A stretch of 64,000 nucleotides of DNA. Source: Aurantimonas marianensis (lineage in GTDB: Bacteria > Pseudomonadota > Alphaproteobacteria > Rhizobiales > Rhizobiaceae). Below the pieces are notes generated by a model, which was not told the DNA's origin, did no database searches, and saw only the letters and a program-made list of their open reading frames with translations. This document shows positions 51,240 through 60,813 of the stretch, piece by piece. The translations under genes were made by a program, and so were the position numbers. Where the stretch lies: NCBI RefSeq assembly GCF_024195285.1, contig NZ_JALHBS010000070.1:1-64000 (forward strand). Direction: 5' to 3'. Position 1 is the stretch's first letter. Each line of letters opens with the position of its first letter.

Positions 51240-53042
51240 ATGATCCGCAAACTTCTCGCTACCACCGCGCTCGCCACCGTCATCGCGACGGGGGCCTACG
51301 CGCAGGACGCCGCCAAGCCGGACCAGGCAAAGGTCCCGGAGGCCTCTGCGACCACCGACACGTCCGCGACGACGGCAACGCCTGCCGCCGACGCTAGCAC
51401 CCAGACTCAGCAGACGGCCGAGGCTGGCAGTTACCTGCAGAATCTTTCCGCTGATCAATACCTGGCCTCCTCGCTCAGCGGCGCCTCGATCTACGCCAGT
51501 GAAGCGCAAGATGCCCAGACTGTTGGCGAAATTCAGAACTTCCTCGTCGGCAATGACGGGAGCGTCGTGGCAGCCATCGTCGATGCGACGGTCGGCGACC
51601 AGTCGAAGACAGTCGCTGTTCCGTTCGACCAGATCACCTGGACGAATGACCAGAACAATGAACCGCGCGCCGTTCTCAACCTGAGCGCCGATCAGCTGGC
51701 GCAGGCGCCGGCGTTCACCAAGCCGGAAGAGCAGCAGGCTGCCGCTTCGACGCAGGCTGAAGGCAATGTCGCCACGCCCGCCGCGGACATGAGCGCCGAC
51801 ACCGCTGCGAATACCGGTGAAGCCACGCCGGCACCCGACGCTTCGACGCAGACCGCCGCCGCAACCGACGTGGCCCCGACGGCTGAAACCCAGACCGAGG
51901 CGAAGATCGCCGCGGAAACCGCTCAGCCCGATGCGAATGCCGCGGCTACCCAGACAGCCGCGTCCTCGACGGGCGGTGGTGAGTTCCTGGCGAGCGTGGG
52001 CGCGGACCAGTATCTGTCGGAGAACATCATCGGCGCCGAGGTCTATTCCGGTCCTGGCGAGGACGCGGATGAGGTCGGTGAGATCAATGATCTGGTTCTC
52101 GCCTCCTCCGGCAAGATCGATGCCGGCGTGATCGGCGTCGGCGGGTTCCTCGGGATTGGCGAGAAGGACGTCGCTGTTCCCTTCGACCAGCTCCAGATGA
52201 GCCGCGAAGCCGACGACAAGGACGACGTCCGCGTGACGCTCGCCGCGTCGAAGGAGCAGTTGGAGAAGGCCCCGTCCTTCGAAGACGAGCGTCCCGAGCA
52301 GATGGCCGCCACGCAAACCGGCGCGGCTGATGCGACGGCGGAAACCGAGCAGGCGGCAAATGTCGAGGCTTCCACCGAGAAGTCGGCTGAGTACACCGAA
52401 AAGCTCGCCGCCGATGCCAAGGCGGAGTCCACCGAGGCTGCGGACAAGGCCGCTATGGAGACCAAGCAGGCCGCGGCAGACGTCTCGTCCAGCGCGGAAA
52501 ACGTGGCCCAGAACACGGAGCAGGCTGCTGACGCAGCAGCCGGAGCGGCAGCGAGCGGAGTGGCCGGTGTTGCCGCTGCCGGAAACGCTGACACGACCAC
52601 GACGGCTTCGACCGGCGGCGCAAACCAGCAGCCGCAGATGACGCCGGTCACGGACCAGTCGCAGCTGACCGCCGACAACTTGATGGGCACGACGGTCTAC
52701 GGGCCGAACGACCAGACGGTCGGCGAGATCGGCGACATCGCGCTCAGCGAGGACGGCAAGGTCGATGCGATCATCGTCGACGTTGGCGGCTTCCTCGGGA
52801 TCGGCGAGAAGGAAGTGGCGGTTGCCATGGACAATCTGCAGTTCATGCAGGATGCCAATGGCTCGCTCTACCTCTACACGCAAGTCACCGAGGACCAGCT
52901 GAAGAGCCAACCGGAGTACAACGCGGACACCTATGCCGAAAGCCGCGACACCATGCGTCTGCAGAGCGGCGCGATGCCCGCGCAGTCGAGCAACACCGCT
53001 CCGGTGCCGGCCGCGGAGCAGCCTGTGATCAAGGCCAACTGA
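51240..53042 (+). CDS. Exported triple PRC-barrel protein
   Basis: 600 residues. The signal peptide LLATTALATVIATGAYA is cleaved before QDA. Three PRC-barrel domains follow at about 70-158, 255-346 and 477-560; the second and third share GGFLGIGEK(D/E)VAV(P/A)(F/M)D with identical spacing, while the first is more diverged (VGDQSKTVAVPFDQ). Linkers are 75-120 residues of Ala/Thr/Glu-rich, helix-forming sequence, the longest (about 355-440) resembling a LEA-like amphipathic helix. AAGGAGG precedes ATG 51240 and a strong terminator follows. PRC barrels are bundled binding modules; a periplasmic or envelope stress role is inferred from position. Confidence 0.9.
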   Translation: MIRKLLATTALATVIATGAYAQDAAKPDQAKVPEASATTDTSATTATPAADASTQTQQTAEAGSYLQNLSADQYLASSLSGASIYASEAQDAQTVGEIQNFLVGNDGSVVAAIVDATVGDQSKTVAVPFDQITWTNDQNNEPRAVLNLSADQLAQAPAFTKPEEQQAAASTQAEGNVATPAADMSADTAANTGEATPAPDASTQTAAATDVAPTAETQTEAKIAAETAQPDANAAATQTAASSTGGGEFLASVGADQYLSENIIGAEVYSGPGEDADEVGEINDLVLASSGKIDAGVIGVGGFLGIGEKDVAVPFDQLQMSREADDKDDVRVTLAASKEQLEKAPSFEDERPEQMAATQTGAADATAETEQAANVEASTEKSAEYTEKLAADAKAESTEAADKAAMETKQAAADVSSSAENVAQNTEQAADAAAGAAASGVAGVAAAGNADTTTTASTGGANQQPQMTPVTDQSQLTADNLMGTTVYGPNDQTVGEIGDIALSEDGKVDAIIVDVGGFLGIGEKEVAVAMDNLQFMQDANGSLYLYTQVTEDQLKSQPEYNADTYAESRDTMRLQSGAMPAQSSNTAPVPAAEQPVIKAN

Positions 53043-53068
53043 TCGTCATCCGATCAGGACAGCAGCCG

Positions 53069-53099
53069 AAGGGGCCCGCCGAAAGGCGGGCCCCTTTTT
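53069..53099 (+). terminator. Rho-independent terminator of the PRC-barrel gene
   Basis: AAGGGGCCCGCC pairs with GGCGGGCCCCTT around a GAAA tetraloop, running into TTTTT, 26 bp after the stop. Confidence 0.95.
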
Positions 53100-53265
53100 C
53101 GTGTTCGGCCCGCCGGCGCTCGCCTGATGCCGCCTTTGTGAAGCAAGAAATGGCTCGAATAACACTTCGTAACCCATCCTTGCGGGTGTCCTCGTCCAAA
53201 CTCGGCTATTATCGTTGCCGTCGCCCGACGATCGGGTCGCCATGTGTGAACTGACACGGTAGCCA

Positions 53266-54630
53266 ATGGCTTTTCTGAAACAGCTGTTCGTAACGCTCCT
53301 GGTGCTGTTGGGGGCGAGTGTGGCCTATCTGACCTTCGATCCGTCCGCAGCTCGATGGATCCTGGAATCCGATATTCCCCTCACTCCCGCGGTTCGATCC
53401 GCGGTCGTCTGGCTCGCGCCCGAGGCGGCGAGTCCCGAAACGAAAAAAGTGGCAGAGCGCCCAGGCCGGGAGCGCGCGGGCGCCGGCCGGGGCAGTAACG
53501 CAACTCCCGTGGTCGCCGGTGAGGTGACGACAGGCTCGACCCGCACGCGGATGCGGGCGATCGGCACGGGCGATGCCGCGCGCTCCATCGTCGTCTATCC
53601 CGACAACACCACCGGGATCGTGGCGGAGATCGGCGTTGGCTCGGGCGAGAAGGTCGAGGAAGACGACGTTCTCGTAAGGCTCGAGAGGGCGAGCGAGGAA
53701 ATCGCGGTGGAGCGTGCCCGGATCGCCCTCGATGCCGCCGAAGACAAGGTCACCCGCTTCGAACGGCTGCGGAAGTCGAACACGCTGAGCGCCGTCGAGG
53801 TCGATACCATCATCCGCGAGCGCGATAATGCGAGGCTGGATCTGCGAACCGCCGAAATCGCGCTGGGCAAACGCGACATTCGCGCGCCGATCGCGGGCCG
53901 CGTCGGTATCGTCTCCGTCGACAAGGGAGATCTCGTTGGCAGCCAGACGGTTATTGCCACCGTCGATGAGCGAGAGCGATTGAAGGTCATCTTCTACACG
54001 CCGGAAAGCTTCGTGCAGGAACTGACAATCGGCACCCCGGTCCAGGCGGTTTCGACCGCTCGGCCGGGCAAGACCTATGAGGGCCACATAAGCGCAATCG
54101 ACAGCCGTCTGGACGAGACCAGCCGCACCTTGCGGACCGAAGCGACGATCGACAATTCCGACGACGCGCTGCGTCCAGGCATGTCGTTTACCGTGACGCT
54201 GTCGCTGGAGGGCGAAAAGTACCTCTCCCTCGATCCGATCGCGGTCGTTTGGGAACGCACCGGACCGATCGTCTGGAAAATCATCGATGGCAAGGCTCAG
54301 AAAGCCCCGATCCGGATCGTCGAGCGCAACGTTGACAGGGTACTCGTCATATCCGACGCCATCGAGGCGGGCGACCTCGTCGTGGTCGAAGGGCTGCAAT
54401 CCGTCCGCGCGGGCGGCGCCGTGGAGATCCAGGGGAGCGACGGGCCGGAGCTAAGCGGCGCGCCGACGTTGCCCGGGTCAGCCGTCCCGACCCCGTCGGC
54501 CGAGAATGCGCCGCGGGCGCGCGGACGCCGAAGTTTCCTCGCATCCGAGGCTGTCCGAAGCGCCGCGGCGGCCGCGTTGCCGACCGGGACCCCTCCCCCA
54601 GCGAGCAAAGCCGAGAGCTCGGCCCGATGA
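53266..54630 (+). CDS. RND efflux periplasmic adaptor (membrane fusion protein)
   Basis: A 454-residue HlyD/AcrA-type adaptor with an uncleaved N-terminal anchor (LFVTLLVLLGASVAYLTF), a lipoyl half-motif (VVYPDNTTGIVAEIGVGSGEKVEEDDVLVRLE), an alpha-hairpin (about 140-195), the second lipoyl half (ALGKRDIRAPIAGRVGIVSVDKGDLVGSQTVIATV) and a beta-barrel/MP-proximal part. The C-terminal ~60 residues are an unusual Pro/Ala/Arg-rich tail. It overlaps the RND pump gene by 4 bp. No outer-membrane factor gene is present nearby. Confidence 0.93.
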   Translation: MAFLKQLFVTLLVLLGASVAYLTFDPSAARWILESDIPLTPAVRSAVVWLAPEAASPETKKVAERPGRERAGAGRGSNATPVVAGEVTTGSTRTRMRAIGTGDAARSIVVYPDNTTGIVAEIGVGSGEKVEEDDVLVRLERASEEIAVERARIALDAAEDKVTRFERLRKSNTLSAVEVDTIIRERDNARLDLRTAEIALGKRDIRAPIAGRVGIVSVDKGDLVGSQTVIATVDERERLKVIFYTPESFVQELTIGTPVQAVSTARPGKTYEGHISAIDSRLDETSRTLRTEATIDNSDDALRPGMSFTVTLSLEGEKYLSLDPIAVVWERTGPIVWKIIDGKAQKAPIRIVERNVDRVLVISDAIEAGDLVVVEGLQSVRAGGAVEIQGSDGPELSGAPTLPGSAVPTPSAENAPRARGRRSFLASEAVRSAAAAALPTGTPPPASKAESSAR

Positions 54631-57600
54631 GCCTGCCGTCCAAGCCAGACGGGCTGACCGCACTCGCGGGTCTTTTCGTTCGCCGGCCGGTTCTGACGAT
54701 CGTGCTCAATCTTTTGATCGTCGTCGCCGGGCTCGCGGCCTTCAACGCGGTCGAAGTGCGCGAACTGCCCAATGTCGACCGCCCGGTCATCAGCGTCAGC
54801 ATCGACTTCGACGGCGCCTCACCGGAAACAGTCGACCGGCAGATCACCAGCGAAATCGAGAGCGCCGTTGCGCGCGTTTCGGGTATAGCCTCGATCTCCT
54901 CGCGCTCGCGCTTCGGCGACAGCCGGGTGACCATCGAATTTACCGACTCCACCGATCTCAACGTCGCGGCCAGTGACGTGCGCGACGCCGTCAGCCGTGT
55001 CGCGAATGCCCTGCCGGATGGAGCCGACGAACCGCGGATCGTCAAGGCCGACGCCGATGCCGACGCCATCATGCGGCTTGCGGTCACGGCGCCCGCCATG
55101 GCGATCGAGGATCTGTCGACACTGGTCGAAGATCGCATCGCCGATCAACTAGCGGCCGTCGAGGGCGTTGCCGATCTGCAGATCTACGGTGAGCGCGAGA
55201 AGCTGATCTATGTCGACATCGATCCCGACAAGCTGGCGACGAGGGGGCTGACGCTCGGCGACGTCGCCGACGCGCTGCGAAACGCCGCGCTTGACGTCCC
55301 GGCCGGATCGCTGGCGTCGCCGACCCAGAATCTCATCGTGCGCGCCGACGCGAACGTAACCTCGCCGGAAGCGTTCGAGGCCATCTTCCTTGATGCCCGA
55401 ACGCGCCTGGCCGAAGTCGCCAGCGTGCGTTTCGGGCCGGACGAAGCGGCCTCCCAGCTACGGGTGAGCGGCCAGGCCGGCGTCGGCCTCGGTGTCGTGC
55501 GTCAGGCCGGATCGAGCACGCTCGACATCTCGTCCGGAATCCGTGCCGAAGTCACCAATCTGAATCGGACGCTTCCCGATGGCGTCACGGTTAGCGTAAC
55601 CAGCGACGACGCGACCTTCATCAACGGAGCGATCCACGAAGTGGCGGTCGCGCTGGGCTTGGCCGTCGCCATCGTCGTCCTCGTGATTTTCCTGTTCCTC
55701 CTGAATGTCCGCGCGACCATCATTCCGGCAGTGACGATCCCGATCGCGCTGATCGGCGTGATCGCCTTCATCCATCTCGTCGGCTTCTCGATCAACATCC
55801 TCACACTCCTGGCGCTGGTGCTGGCGACCGGCATGGTCGTCGACGACGCGATTATCGTCCTTGAGAACATCGTGCGGCGACGCGACATGGGAGCCCGGCC
55901 GCGCGCCGCGGCGGTGATCGGCGCACGCGCGGTGTTCTTTGCCGTCATCTCAACCACAGCGACGCTGGCCGCTGTGTTCGTGCCGATCTCGTTTCTGCCG
56001 GGAACGGCCGGCGGCTTGTTTCGCGAGTTCGGCTTCGTGCTCGCCATCGCCGTGGTCATCTCCTCCTTCATCGCCCTGACGCTCTGCCCAATGCTCGCGG
56101 CGCATTTCCTCAAGGCGCGCGAGGACGAGCGAAAGCCGGGCTGGTTTCAGCGGACGACGCGGTGGCTCGGGGCACGTCTCGCCGGGCTTTACGCCATCAC
56201 CCTGCGCGCCTGCCTCGCGCTTCCGCTACTCGTCGTCGTCGTCGCCGGCCTGTTTTCCTTCGCGGCCTATCTCACCTTTCTCCAGATGCCCCGGGAACTG
56301 ACGCCGAGCGAGGATCGCGCCCTTGTCCTGATGAGCGTCAGCGCGCCGCAAGGCGCCAGCCTCGACTACACCAACTCCCAGCTGCGCCGGATCGAGGACA
56401 TCGTTCTTCCCTACGTGGAGAGCGGCGAGGCCGAGAACGTCTTCGCCATTTCGGGACGCGGCTCGGCAAACTCGGCGTTTCTGGTGGTCAGGCTGACGGA
56501 CTGGGCGGAACGTCAGCGCTCACAGCAGGCAATCGTCGCCGAGATCAATGGCAAGCTGCGCCAGGTCGCGGGCGTGCGCGCGTTTGCCATACAGCCGAAT
56601 TCGCTCGGCATCCGCGGCGGCGGCCGGGGCCTGCAATTCGCCATCGCCGGCCAGAATTACGGGGAGTTGGCGGCAAGCGCCGACAGCCTGAGGGACGCGA
56701 TGCAGGCGGATGGGCGCTGGGGCAATGTCGGACTCTCCGAAGACGCCACCCAGCCGCAGCTCTCGGTGCTGATCGACCGCGCCCGCGCCTCTGATCTCGG
56801 CATCGACATTGATGGCCTCGCCACGGCGATGCAGGCGCTCCTCGACGGCCGCGAAATCGGCCGGACCTACATCGAGGACAAACAGGTATCGATCAAGCTG
56901 ATTTCGACCAGCCAACCGGTCAACGATCCGGGCGATCTCGCCAACATCTTCCTGAAGGCCCAGGACGGCCGCATCGTGCCGATGTCGACGGTGGCCAGCG
57001 TCGAGGAAAAGCCGATCGCGCCCGCGCTTACCCGCGAGGCTCGCTCACGCGCCGTCTCGCTCGCAGCGCAATTGCCGGACGGCATGGCGATCCAGGAGGG
57101 CTGGGTTTCGCTGCAGGCCTTCGCCGCCGACATCCTGCCAGCCGACCAGCGGCTGATCCCGCTGGCCGAAGCGGCCGCGCTCGGAGAGGCCAACAGCGGA
57201 CTCGCGATGGTGTTCGGCTTCGCCATCGTCATCATCCTTCTGGTCCTCGCCGCCCAGTTCGAGAGCTTCGTCTCCGCTTTCATCATCATCGCGACCGTGC
57301 CGCTCGGCATCGCCTGCGCGATCTTCGCGCTCGACTTCTTCGGGACCAGCCTCAATCTCTACAGCCAGATCGGCCTTGTCCTGCTGGTCGGCATCATGGC
57401 CAAGAACGGCATCCTCATCGTCGAATTCGCCAATCAGTTGCGCGAGGAAGGGATGGGGCTGCGCGAGGCCGCCGAGCAGGCCGCGCTGATCCGGCTGCGT
57501 CCGGTCATCATGACCATGATCGCCACCGTCGTCGGCGGCGTGCCGCTGCTGCTCGCCTCCGGCGCCGGCGCCGAGGCGCGCGCGGCGCTCGGCACGGTGA

Positions 57601-57758
57601 TCGTCGGCGGACTTGGCCTGGCCACCTTCTCGACGCTCTACGTCACGCCGGTCGCCTATCTGATCCTCGGCCGCTTCTCGACGCCGAACGCCGAGAAGGC
57701 GGCGCGGCTAAAACGCGACATCGCCGCAGCCGAGGCTCGGGCAGCACCAGCGGAATGA
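54627..57758 (+). CDS. RND-family multidrug efflux pump (AcrB/MexB-like)
   Basis: A 1043-residue pump with 12 TM helices in two repeats. TM1 begins LFVRRPVLTIVLNLLIVVAGLAAF. The proton-relay motif GMVVDDAIIVLENIVRRRD lies in TM4, and the second repeat has NGILIVEFANQLREEGM with GSGAGAEAR-like GAEARAALGTVIVGGL. It belongs to the HAE1/MdtB-like branch and shares closest features with single-component AcrB-like pumps of Rhizobiales. It uses proton motive force to expel hydrophobic compounds. ATG 54627 overlaps the adaptor stop. Confidence 0.95.
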   Translation: MSLPSKPDGLTALAGLFVRRPVLTIVLNLLIVVAGLAAFNAVEVRELPNVDRPVISVSIDFDGASPETVDRQITSEIESAVARVSGIASISSRSRFGDSRVTIEFTDSTDLNVAASDVRDAVSRVANALPDGADEPRIVKADADADAIMRLAVTAPAMAIEDLSTLVEDRIADQLAAVEGVADLQIYGEREKLIYVDIDPDKLATRGLTLGDVADALRNAALDVPAGSLASPTQNLIVRADANVTSPEAFEAIFLDARTRLAEVASVRFGPDEAASQLRVSGQAGVGLGVVRQAGSSTLDISSGIRAEVTNLNRTLPDGVTVSVTSDDATFINGAIHEVAVALGLAVAIVVLVIFLFLLNVRATIIPAVTIPIALIGVIAFIHLVGFSINILTLLALVLATGMVVDDAIIVLENIVRRRDMGARPRAAAVIGARAVFFAVISTTATLAAVFVPISFLPGTAGGLFREFGFVLAIAVVISSFIALTLCPMLAAHFLKAREDERKPGWFQRTTRWLGARLAGLYAITLRACLALPLLVVVVAGLFSFAAYLTFLQMPRELTPSEDRALVLMSVSAPQGASLDYTNSQLRRIEDIVLPYVESGEAENVFAISGRGSANSAFLVVRLTDWAERQRSQQAIVAEINGKLRQVAGVRAFAIQPNSLGIRGGGRGLQFAIAGQNYGELAASADSLRDAMQADGRWGNVGLSEDATQPQLSVLIDRARASDLGIDIDGLATAMQALLDGREIGRTYIEDKQVSIKLISTSQPVNDPGDLANIFLKAQDGRIVPMSTVASVEEKPIAPALTREARSRAVSLAAQLPDGMAIQEGWVSLQAFAADILPADQRLIPLAEAAALGEANSGLAMVFGFAIVIILLVLAAQFESFVSAFIIIATVPLGIACAIFALDFFGTSLNLYSQIGLVLLVGIMAKNGILIVEFANQLREEGMGLREAAEQAALIRLRPVIMTMIATVVGGVPLLLASGAGAEARAALGTVIVGGLGLATFSTLYVTPVAYLILGRFSTPNAEKAARLKRDIAAAEARAAPAE

Positions 57759-57823
57759 TCCGTTGGACTGACCTGCGGCAGAAAGCTCACCCGGAGCATT
57801 GATCCTGATGCCACGAGGTCAGA

Positions 57824-59854
57824 TCACCGGGCGGCTTTGGCAGCGAAGGCTCCGTCAGCCGAAAGGTCGGACGAGGCGGGTTCAACAGCCCCCGGTTTAC
57901 CGATCAGATAGCCTTGGGCGGCGTCGCAACCCAGGGATTTCAGCAAACGCATCTGCTCGACCGTTTCAACGCCCTCCCCCAATGTCGCGATCCCGATATC
58001 CCGGCCGAGCTGCGTCACCGCCCGAAGGACCGCCATGGAGCTATTGTCCGTCGCCGCGGTCGCCACGAAACTTCTGTCGATCTTGATCCGGTCGAGCGGC
58101 AGGTCACGCAGATGGGCGAGCGAGGAATAGCCGGTTCCGAAGTCGTCCATCGCGACCTTGATCCCCAATGCCCGAAGCGCCTCCAACGTTTGCGCGACAT
58201 GCGTGCCGTGGGAGACGATCGCCGTTTCCGTCAATTCGACCTCAAGACGATGCGCCGGCAGTCCACTTTCGGCCAAAGCCTGGGTGACGTGCGCAAACAG
58301 CAGCGGCGTTCGAAACTGCACCGCGGAGACATTGACCGCAACGTACATGCCGTCTTGCCATGTCGCGGCCTCTCGGCAGGCTTCCGCCAGCACCCAACCG
58401 CCGATCGCCACGATGCATCCGAGTTCCTCCGCCAGCGGGATAAAGTCGGCGGGCGATACCAAACCGCGGGTGGGATGGTGCCATCGGATCAGCGCCTCGA
58501 AACCGACGGTCCGCTCGCTCCTCAGATCGCGGATCGGTTGATAGACCAGACGGAACTCGTGGTTTTCCAGGGCCGTCTTCAGGTCGGTTTCAAGTTGATG
58601 GCGGGCCGCGACTTTCTCGAGCATGCCCTCCTCGTAGGAAAACACGCGGTTGCGACCGGTCCGCTTTGCCTCGTTGAGCGCAATGTCGGCCCGCTGCATC
58701 AGACCCTCGGCAGTCTCGGCCCGCTCGGTCCGGCAAATGCCGATACTGCACCCCGTGAAGACGATATCTCCCAAAATCTCGAAAGGGTCGGCGAGCGCAA
58801 GGATGATTTCGTAGGCGATGCCGACGGCGTCTTCATCGGTTCCGGAGAGGAGGATGGCCAATTCGTCGGCCCCTATGCGCGCGACGAATCCGTTGGGGCC
58901 GACGACCCGCCTGATGCGATCGGCGACGTCGACCAGAAGAACATCGCCGACGGCATGGCCATAGGTGTCGTTCACGACCTTGAACTGATCGAGATCGACG
59001 AGCAGATATCCGAAATGGTCGCCTGACAGGAAGCCGGCATCGATCCGCTCCAGCAGTGCTCGACGATTGGCCAGTCCCGTCAGCGGATCGTGCGACGCCA
59101 TCCTTTGCAACTGCTCGTTCGACGCCGCGCGTGTACGATCGTCTATGAGATAGCTGGATATGCCGGTTCCGAGAATGATCATCGCGCCGATCAGGATAGA
59201 CAACGCCATGGCGGAGAACGCCGCGCTGTCGACCCCGGCTCCCGCTCCGGCCACCGGCGACACCTCGAAGGCCGCCATGCCGACAAAATGGAGAACAACG
59301 ATCGAGAACCCCAGCAATACCGTCGTGACGTGCCGCTTCGCGCCATGCGCCCAGCGATAGGCGGCCGCCATCGACGCGACGGACAAGCCGACCGCCAGCG
59401 CGATCGAACTCATGACATAGGCCTGATTCCATGACACGATACCTTCGACGCGGTAAGCGAACATCCCGACATAGTGCATCGCGGCAATGGCCAGGCCGAG
59501 GGCGCCACCACCGATAATCGTTCCAGACCGATCCTGCCATTTCGCGCAGATCGAGAAGCCGATTCCCGAACCGGTGATAGCGATCAGGATCGACACGAGC
59601 GTGAGCACCGGATCGAAGGTCACCGGCGCGGAGGGCCGATAACCGAGCATCGCGATGAAATGGGTCGCCCAGATCGCGGAACCGGCACTGACGGCCGTCA
59701 GAAAGTTCCAGCCATGGCGCCGCAGACCTTCGTTCTGCAGCGCGCGCCGAAACAGGCCGATCGTCACGGTAGCACCGACAACGCACATCAACGCCGCCAG
59801 CACCACGAACGAAAGATTGTGGTCGACGCTCAGGCAGGTAATGACACGCATCAT
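57824..59854 (-). CDS. MHYT-GGDEF-EAL membrane protein (cyclic-di-GMP phosphodiesterase, degenerate GGDEF)
   Basis: 676 residues. The N-terminal ~250 residues form the seven-TM MHYT sensor, with histidine-containing motifs THFIAM, MHYVGM and LHFVGM that may bind copper/O2/NO. The GGDEF domain (about 265-420) has RIGADELAILL where GG(D/E)EF is required, so cyclase activity is doubtful. The EAL domain (about 435-670) retains the motif residues FEALIRW, NVSAVQF, ELTET, DDFGTGYSS, KIDRSFV and GEGVET. It therefore most likely hydrolyses c-di-GMP, with the GGDEF possibly sensing GTP. It is convergent with the RND operon. Confidence 0.93.
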   Translation of the reverse strand: MMRVITCLSVDHNLSFVVLAALMCVVGATVTIGLFRRALQNEGLRRHGWNFLTAVSAGSAIWATHFIAMLGYRPSAPVTFDPVLTLVSILIAITGSGIGFSICAKWQDRSGTIIGGGALGLAIAAMHYVGMFAYRVEGIVSWNQAYVMSSIALAVGLSVASMAAAYRWAHGAKRHVTTVLLGFSIVVLHFVGMAAFEVSPVAGAGAGVDSAAFSAMALSILIGAMIILGTGISSYLIDDRTRAASNEQLQRMASHDPLTGLANRRALLERIDAGFLSGDHFGYLLVDLDQFKVVNDTYGHAVGDVLLVDVADRIRRVVGPNGFVARIGADELAILLSGTDEDAVGIAYEIILALADPFEILGDIVFTGCSIGICRTERAETAEGLMQRADIALNEAKRTGRNRVFSYEEGMLEKVAARHQLETDLKTALENHEFRLVYQPIRDLRSERTVGFEALIRWHHPTRGLVSPADFIPLAEELGCIVAIGGWVLAEACREAATWQDGMYVAVNVSAVQFRTPLLFAHVTQALAESGLPAHRLEVELTETAIVSHGTHVAQTLEALRALGIKVAMDDFGTGYSSLAHLRDLPLDRIKIDRSFVATAATDNSSMAVLRAVTQLGRDIGIATLGEGVETVEQMRLLKSLGCDAAQGYLIGKPGAVEPASSDLSADGAFAAKAAR

Positions 59855-60070
59855 GGTCCCAATCTCGTTGAGCCTTTCGGCATAACCTCCTAAAATTAAA
59901 GAATTGACTGATTACTCGATGTAATTTTTCCCGGTGCGAGTGGCGATGGATGCCGCATCCGCGGCGGCCTCCGGTGCGGCTATTCCGCGGACGCCCATGC
60001 CCAAGACGGCGTGACATGAGATAAGCGCGTCCGTGTTGGGAGCCCGGTAGTTCAGATCACGCCTGGCAGC

Positions 60071-60643
60071 TTAGCCACACCATCGATTGCCGCTGTTCGG
60101 CCATCGCTGCGCCAGACCTTCGGCCATCAAAACCTCGCCCGCATCGCGGCCGTTGGCGAGGGTCACCGACACCAGCCGCCGGCCGTAACGATCCAGTCCG
60201 CCGCCATGCAGGGAATATCCGCCGGACATCAGTGATTGAAGCCTGCGCGTCGCCCGATTGCCCATGCTTTTCTCGGCCGCGCAGCCGGGCTTGGAGACCT
60301 CGGGCGCGTCGATGCCCGTCATCCGCCATTTCGTGCCAGCCTCCCATCCCGTGTCGCCATCGACGACGCAGGTTACGCGAACCGAACCGGAGCAAAGCGG
60401 AATGGGGCGTGCGACCGAGCGAGGCCCGGTCGATTGGGATTGTGTGGGAAGCAATCGGTCGATCCGGTCGAACCATCCCTGCTCCCTGGCAAAGCCGACA
60501 CCCACCATGACAGCGAAAACTGTCGTAACAGACACGGCATCCCGGATCATGCGATACGGCAACCACGAACGCCGTTTCCGTCGCAAGTGGATGGGCCGGC
60601 GGGCATAACGTTTGCGCGGCGATGACGTGGTCCAGGGGCTCAT
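60071..60643 (-). CDS. Thermonuclease-family (SNase-like) protein, membrane-anchored or secreted
   Basis: 190 residues. A hydrophobic segment at about 33-52 (DAVSVTTVFAVMVGVGFA) acts as signal or anchor. The SNase domain follows: VVDGDTGWEAGTKWRMTGIDAPE with the calcium Asp and catalytic Arg/Glu, then GCAAEKSMGNRATRRLQSLM and GGLDRYGRRLVSVTLANGRDAGEVLMAEGLAQRW, with the second catalytic Arg. It cuts single-stranded nucleic acids, probably in the periplasm. The start is uncertain (60643 or 60550). Confidence 0.85.
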   Translation of the reverse strand: MSPWTTSSPRKRYARRPIHLRRKRRSWLPYRMIRDAVSVTTVFAVMVGVGFAREQGWFDRIDRLLPTQSQSTGPRSVARPIPLCSGSVRVTCVVDGDTGWEAGTKWRMTGIDAPEVSKPGCAAEKSMGNRATRRLQSLMSGGYSLHGGGLDRYGRRLVSVTLANGRDAGEVLMAEGLAQRWPNSGNRWCG

Positions 60644-60813
60644 CCGTTGAGACTAGCGGTCGTCCGTAAACGGAAATTTACCTGGATCGCGAATCTTTCA
60701 AACAACTTATCCGCAGGTGTTGCACCCATCTTGGAACGACGCCCCAAGGGCTTACGCTGAACTTCGGCACCGCCGCCCTTCCCCCTTCTCCCCATCCCGG
60801 CTAGAACGCCGGA

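Noticed and set aside
51093-52910. 605-codon minus-strand ORF opposite the PRC-barrel gene
   Set aside because: Leu/Gly/Arg-rich repetitive shadow of the repeated Ala-rich coding sequence; the plus-strand gene has signal peptide, RBS and terminator.
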